DNA of 58,278 nucleotides. Origin: an uncultured Pseudophaeobacter sp. (GTDB taxonomy: Bacteria > Pseudomonadota > Alphaproteobacteria > Rhodobacterales > Rhodobacteraceae). Below the pieces are notes generated by a model that was not told where the DNA came from, made no database searches, and saw only the letters and a list, made by a program, of their open reading frames with translations. The stretch spans positions 1-58,278 of the forward strand of contig CAJQNB010000068.1 in assembly GCA_905479575.1 (NCBI GenBank). Reading direction: 5' to 3'. Shown one piece after another: positions 57,149-58,278 of this stretch. Positions within the stretch are counted from its first letter, which is position 1; every line of letters begins with the position of its first letter. Made by a program: the position numbers and the translations under genes.

Positions 57149-58015
57149 ATGCTGCTGCCCGATCTTGACCCGGACAAACCCGTACTTCTGGCGGGGCCCA
57201 CGGCCTCGGGGAAATCTTCCCTGGCGATGGAAATCGCACAAAAACAAGGTGGTGTGATCGTCAACGCCGACGCCAGCCAGATCTACGACTGTTGGCGAGT
57301 GGTCACCGCCCGCCCGTCCCGCGCCGAGGAAGAGCAGCTGCCGCACCGCCTGTACGGACATGTCGCCTATGATGGGCAATATTCCGCAGGTCACTGGTTG
57401 CGCGAGGTCAAAACCCTGCTGGAGGGGGCAGAACGCCCCATTATCGTAGGCGGGACCGGGCTATATTTTTCCGCCCTTACCGAAGGGCTGGCAGAAATCC
57501 CCGCAACGCCTGATGAGATTCGCAAACATGCTGATTCCCTCACGCTCGAGGTGCTGTTGGCGCAGCTCGATCCGCAAACTGCCGCGCGCATAGATCTGAA
57601 CAACCGCGCCAGGGTTCAACGCGCCTGGGAGGTCTTGCAGGCCTCTGGCCGCTCCCTTGCGGACTGGCAAGACGACACGCCTGCACCCATTATGCCAATC
57701 AAAGCCTGTTCTGCCCTGGTTATGGATAGTCCCAAAGACTGGCTGGAGCCCCGGATCCGTCACCGCTTTGACCAGATGCTAGCGCAAGGCGCGCTGGAAG
57801 AGGTGGAGGCAATGCGGGAGCGCTATGATCCCAAGCTCCCCTCCTGCAAGGCCATCGGCGTGCCCGAACTGATGGGGTATATCTGTGGTGATCTCACACT
57901 GGAAGCCGCCCGGGAACAGGCCGCAATCGCCACACGCCGCTATGCCAAACGGCAACGCAGCTGGTTTCGCTCCAGAATGAAAGACTGGACACTGATCTCA
58001 TCCAGCGCCTTGTGA
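57149..58015 (+). CDS. miaA: tRNA dimethylallyltransferase
   Basis: A protein of 288 residues that prenylates A37 of tRNAs reading UNN codons. Seen: P-loop [14 protein letters not shown] near residue 16, the [11 protein letters not shown] segment (usually DSMQVYR), [12 protein letters not shown], and [12 protein letters not shown]. The catalytic lysine/glycine region [14 protein letters not shown] is present. The gene is divergent from pyrH. hfq, its partner in some genomes, is not next to it. Confidence 0.94.
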   Translation: MLLPDLDPDKPVLLAGPTASGKSSLAMEIAQKQGGVIVNADASQIYDCWRVVTARPSRAEEEQLPHRLYGHVAYDGQYSAGHWLREVKTLLEGAERPIIVGGTGLYFSALTEGLAEIPATPDEIRKHADSLTLEVLLAQLDPQTAARIDLNNRARVQRAWEVLQASGRSLADWQDDTPAPIMPIKACSALVMDSPKDWLEPRIRHRFDQMLAQGALEEVEAMRERYDPKLPSCKAIGVPELMGYICGDLTLEAAREQAAIATRRYAKRQRSWFRSRMKDWTLISSSAL

Positions 58016-58058
58016 AGTGACCTCTGCCCCAGCCAGCAAGACCCGGGTTGCCCCACGT

Positions 58059-58118
58059 CAGATACACGAGGCCAGATACTAGGGGTCAGATAATCTAGGG
58101 CAGATAATAGCGGCCAGT
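58059..58118. repeat. Degenerate tandem 14-bp repeats downstream of miaA
   Basis: Four consecutive 14-bp units beginning CAGATA start at 58059, 58073, 58087 and 58101; a fifth start (CAG) is at 58115. They lie 45-100 bp past the miaA stop, in sequence without genes. Confidence 0.75.
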
Positions 58119-58203
58119 CATCAAACGCTCAGAGCTGGGTTGTGTCTCGAATCTGGTGGAAATTCTCTGGCGGCGTTCTCCGAGCATGTGGATTTGGGCC
58201 TGA

Positions 58204-58278
58204 TCAGGCCGCGAGGTCAAGTCTGATCGGGGCGATGGGCTGAGCCAAGGTTTCCCAGCCATCGACCTTTCGCATCTG
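58204..58278 (-). CDS. C-terminal fragment of an unidentified protein, possibly a transposase
   Basis: An open minus-strand frame of 24 residues runs in from the window edge and stops at 58204-58206; it reads RKVDGWETLAQPIAPIRLD. I cannot assign it. The flanking sequence has no gene-like structure, so a mobile-element end is one possibility; this is a guess from position and length only. Confidence 0.25.
   Translation of the reverse strand, partial: QMRKVDGWETLAQPIAPIRLDLAA

Overview
The window is about 58 kb of a GC-rich alphaproteobacterial chromosome, most probably a marine Rhodobacterales (Roseobacter-group) bacterium such as Phaeobacter, Ruegeria or a relative. The main clues are the ctrA/sciP (DUF1153) pair, the DUF6456/DUF6477 pair, a trimethylamine methyltransferase-like gene without pyrrolysine, a MocR-type regulator beside a DUF1127 gene, and the pyrH-frr-uppS-cdsA-dxr-rseP-bamA-ompH-fabZ-lpxA-lpxI-lpxB block. 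I found no tRNA, rRNA, CRISPR or prophage. Genus-level assignment is inference.

Left part (1-20 kb): a truncated MmgE/PrpD gene, a COQ10/RatA-like START protein, hpt, a GFA-fold protein, lipA, a peroxiredoxin convergent with oxyR, the DUF6456/DUF6477 pair, an MttB-like methyltransferase, guaA, a DMT exporter, a P-loop protein of unknown function, metA, ppk2 with an overlapping tetR, a CatB-like acetyltransferase, the rplM-rpsI operon, a lipoprotein, a MocR regulator divergent from a DUF1127 gene, and speD.

Middle (20-37 kb): a ten-gene accessory catabolic locus. Five genes form one apparent operon (class III aminotransferase, beta-keto acid cleavage enzyme, acetylpolyamine-amidohydrolase-like deacetylase, M20 amidohydrolase, alanine/broad-specificity racemase). 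A divergent LysR regulator and a complete polar amino acid ABC transporter follow. I read it as uptake and breakdown of an N-acylated amino acid, beta-amino acid or polyamine-derived compound. This is the best candidate for an uncharacterised pathway here. Then come psd, a PaaI thioesterase, an enoyl-CoA hydratase, trmFO, gluQRS, hisI and an IscU/NifU-like scaffold protein, followed by a gene-poor stretch with short tandem repeats and a 40-residue membrane protein.

Right part (37-58 kb): recG and ligA, the cell-cycle regulators ctrA and sciP, mnmA, the envelope-biogenesis block on the minus strand (pyrH to lpxB), miaA, and at the edge a short open C-terminus that may belong to a mobile element. 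Several intergenic regions contain degenerate tandem repeats with 14-16 bp periods and clusters of dyads, which the annotated genes do not explain.
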